Of a stretch of DNA of 6,271 bases, positions 4,894 to 6,271 are shown piece by piece. Source of the stretch: an uncultured Treponema sp. Its GTDB lineage: Bacteria; Spirochaetota; Spirochaetia; Treponematales; Treponemataceae. Below the pieces are notes generated by a model. The model was not told the DNA's origin, did not search any database, and was given only the letters and a program-made list of their open reading frames with translations. Made by a program: the position numbers and the translations under genes. Position 1 is the stretch's first letter. The number at the start of each line of letters is the position of its first letter. The stretch lies in the NCBI GenBank assembly GCA_945833725.1, contig CAMAFU010000116.1, positions 1 through 6,271 on the forward strand, in the 5' to 3' direction.

Positions 4894-6153
4894 ATGAATC
4901 ATAATTTACTGAAAACAGTTATATACGATCAGCATGAAATTATAAAAAATTTTCAGATTGTTAATCGTGAATATGAATTTGATATTAACGCAAATTATGT
5001 TGTTATTGGTCTTCGTAGAGCCGGTAAATCAACCCTGCTGTATAAAATTGTACAGGATTTGGTCGCATCAGGAACCGACTGGAATCAGATTATCTATATT
5101 AATTTTGAAGATGAGCGTCTTTCTGAATTCTCCCTAAATGATTTTAATGACATTCTTTCAGTTCAGGCAGAAATGTCAGATAAAAAAGGATGGTTTTTTC
5201 TTGATGAAATTCAAAATATTGAAGGCTGGGAAAAGTTTGCCCGCCGTATGGCAGATTCAAAAGAACATACATTTATCACAGGAAGCAATGCAAAAATGCT
5301 TTCCGCCGAAATTGAAAGCAGATTGGGCGGCCGGTATCTTACAGAATATGTTACGCCATTCAATTTCAGGGAATTCTTAAAAGCAAAAAATATTGATTAT
5401 TCTGACAAAACAATTCTTTCTACAAAGAACAGCGGAAAAATCAAAAGGGAAATGCAAAGTTATTTTTACTTTGGAGGCTTCCCGGAAAGTATTGAATATA
5501 AAAATAAGCGGGAATATGTATCAAGCATCTATCAAAAAATTCTTCTTGGAGATATAGCAGCCAGAAACGCCATTCGTAATACTAATGGTTTACGCCTCTT
5601 AATGAAAAAAATCGCAGAATCAGTGAAGGATGAAATTTCTTATTCAAAACTGCACAATATTTTAAAATCAATAGGTGTAAATATCAGCAAAGATGCTGTC
5701 ATAGATTATGTGGAATATGCCCGAGAGTCATTTTTAATCTTTGCCATCAGAAATTATTTTTCAAAATTTGCTGATAAAGAAACGACTCCAAAATATTACT
5801 TTAACGACAACGGTTTATTAAATCTTTTTTTGAACAAAGAAGAACCGCGACTGCTTGAAAACCTTGTTGCAGTTAATCTTTGGAATAAATATCATGACAA
5901 TCTCTATTATCTAAAAGGTCAGAATATTGACGCAGATTTCTTTGTTGAAGAAACAGGCGAGGTGATTCAGGTTGCTTATTCTGTTTCAAATATTTCCAGC
6001 GACAGAGAAACCCGTGCTCTTGCAGAAGCAGCCAAAACCTTAAAAGAAGCAAAGAGATTTATAATCATTACTTACGAAGAAGAAAAGGAACTGACTGTCG
6101 ATGGAGTTCTGATAGAAGTCATTCCAGTCTGGAAATGGCTGCTTCAGAATTGA
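4894..6153 (+). CDS. AAA ATPase with DUF4143 C-terminal domain
   Basis: This 419-aa protein belongs to the widespread family of AAA-14/DUF4143 ATPases, whose physiological role is not established. The Walker A motif is GLRRAGKST (39-47), Walker B is WFFLDEIQ (100-107), and ITGSNAKML (128-136) fits the sensor 1 position. YVTPFNFREFL (152-162) and YFYFGGFPES (190-199) are typical family blocks. A helical middle region precedes the DUF4143 part with LLENLVAVNLW (320-330), IDADFFV (345-351) and EVIQVAY (356-362), which recalls a restriction-endonuclease-like fold in which the usual Lys is replaced. No membrane helix or signal peptide is seen, so it is cytoplasmic. I chose the ATG at 4894, with AAGGG at 4880-4884 9 nt upstream. 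A TTG at 4855 in frame would place the coding region over operator 2 and has no ribosome binding site. It is full length and alone in its transcript as far as visible. Two palindromes at its promoter suggest tight repression. Confidence 0.9.
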   Translation: MNHNLLKTVIYDQHEIIKNFQIVNREYEFDINANYVVIGLRRAGKSTLLYKIVQDLVASGTDWNQIIYINFEDERLSEFSLNDFNDILSVQAEMSDKKGWFFLDEIQNIEGWEKFARRMADSKEHTFITGSNAKMLSAEIESRLGGRYLTEYVTPFNFREFLKAKNIDYSDKTILSTKNSGKIKREMQSYFYFGGFPESIEYKNKREYVSSIYQKILLGDIAARNAIRNTNGLRLLMKKIAESVKDEISYSKLHNILKSIGVNISKDAVIDYVEYARESFLIFAIRNYFSKFADKETTPKYYFNDNGLLNLFLNKEEPRLLENLVAVNLWNKYHDNLYYLKGQNIDADFFVEETGEVIQVAYSVSNISSDRETRALAEAAKTLKEAKRFIIITYEEEKELTVDGVLIEVIPVWKWLLQN

Positions 6154-6183
6154 TGCATCAATCGGGGGAATTATAATAAAAAT

Positions 6184-6271
6184 TCGGGCAGTCCGGCAAC
6201 AAGTTGCCGTCGCTACGTTCCGTGTTCCGCTTTCGCTCCATCCGCTTCCCTCGCTTCGCTCAGTCCAGTGG
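6184..6271. repeat. GC-rich repeat-like island, continues past window end
   Basis: From just after the ATPase gene the base composition turns sharply GC-rich. A perfect 6-bp hairpin, GGCAAC (6195-6200), loop AA, GTTGCC (6203-6208), is followed by CGCTACGTTCC. A run of degenerate CGCT(T)C words then continues to the edge. The order matches the island at 1250-1340, where a hairpin containing ACAACCGCCC is followed by TACGCTTCC. No T-run follows the hairpin, so it is not a clear intrinsic terminator. No protein-coding signal was recognised. It probably belongs to the same dispersed repeat class, or to the start of a mobile or intergenic repeat element. Confidence 0.45.

Noticed and set aside
1..6271. 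CRISPR array, tRNA, rRNA or intact transposase
   Set aside because: No regularly spaced direct repeats, tRNA cloverleaf, rRNA segment or transposase motif was seen on either strand.

Overview
The window is a stretch of AT-rich bacterial chromosome with tightly packed metabolic and regulatory genes and two short GC-rich islands. The gene set (hexuronate isomerase, NAD synthetase, iron-uptake accessory protein with a short DtxR regulator, membrane GGDEF protein, DUF4143-type ATPase) and the codon style suggest an anaerobic, host-associated bacterium. A Treponema-like spirochaete is my best guess and a clostridial relative is possible. This is inference from protein flavour; there is no rRNA or other marker here. 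TGA is used as an ordinary stop codon.

Layout. (1) Positions 1-1142, minus strand: N-terminal 380 codons of glucuronate isomerase (uxaC), cut by the window edge, with a recognisable promoter and a leader stem-loop upstream. (2) 1250-1340: a GC-rich repeat-like island. (3) 1344-1909: a small iron module. A 51-aa FeoB-associated Cys-rich membrane protein (+) lies behind a DtxR-type palindrome and is convergent, with a 2-nt gap, with a 120-aa DtxR-family regulator (-). No feoA or feoB is present. (4) 2092-2874: ammonia-dependent NAD synthetase nadE (+), divergent from dtxR. (5) 2899-4017, minus: a six-helix membrane diguanylate cyclase with intact GGDEF and I-site, convergent with nadE. (6) 4018-4822: a decayed intergenic area holding a strong hairpin terminator and the 5' half of a GNAT acetyltransferase gene (-), inactivated by an in-frame TGA and a 3' truncation. 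(7) 4806-6153: an AAA ATPase/DUF4143 protein (+) behind a consensus-like promoter that carries two nearly identical 18-bp palindromes. (8) 6184-6271: a second GC-rich island running off the window.

The two strongest regulatory readings are a likely iron-responsive circuit (DtxR regulator, TTAG-N6-CTAA operator, Feo-associated gene) and a likely dedicated repressor circuit on the ATPase gene, whose regulator is not identifiable here. No clear new multi-gene system is visible. The ATPase with its paired operators is the least explained functional unit.
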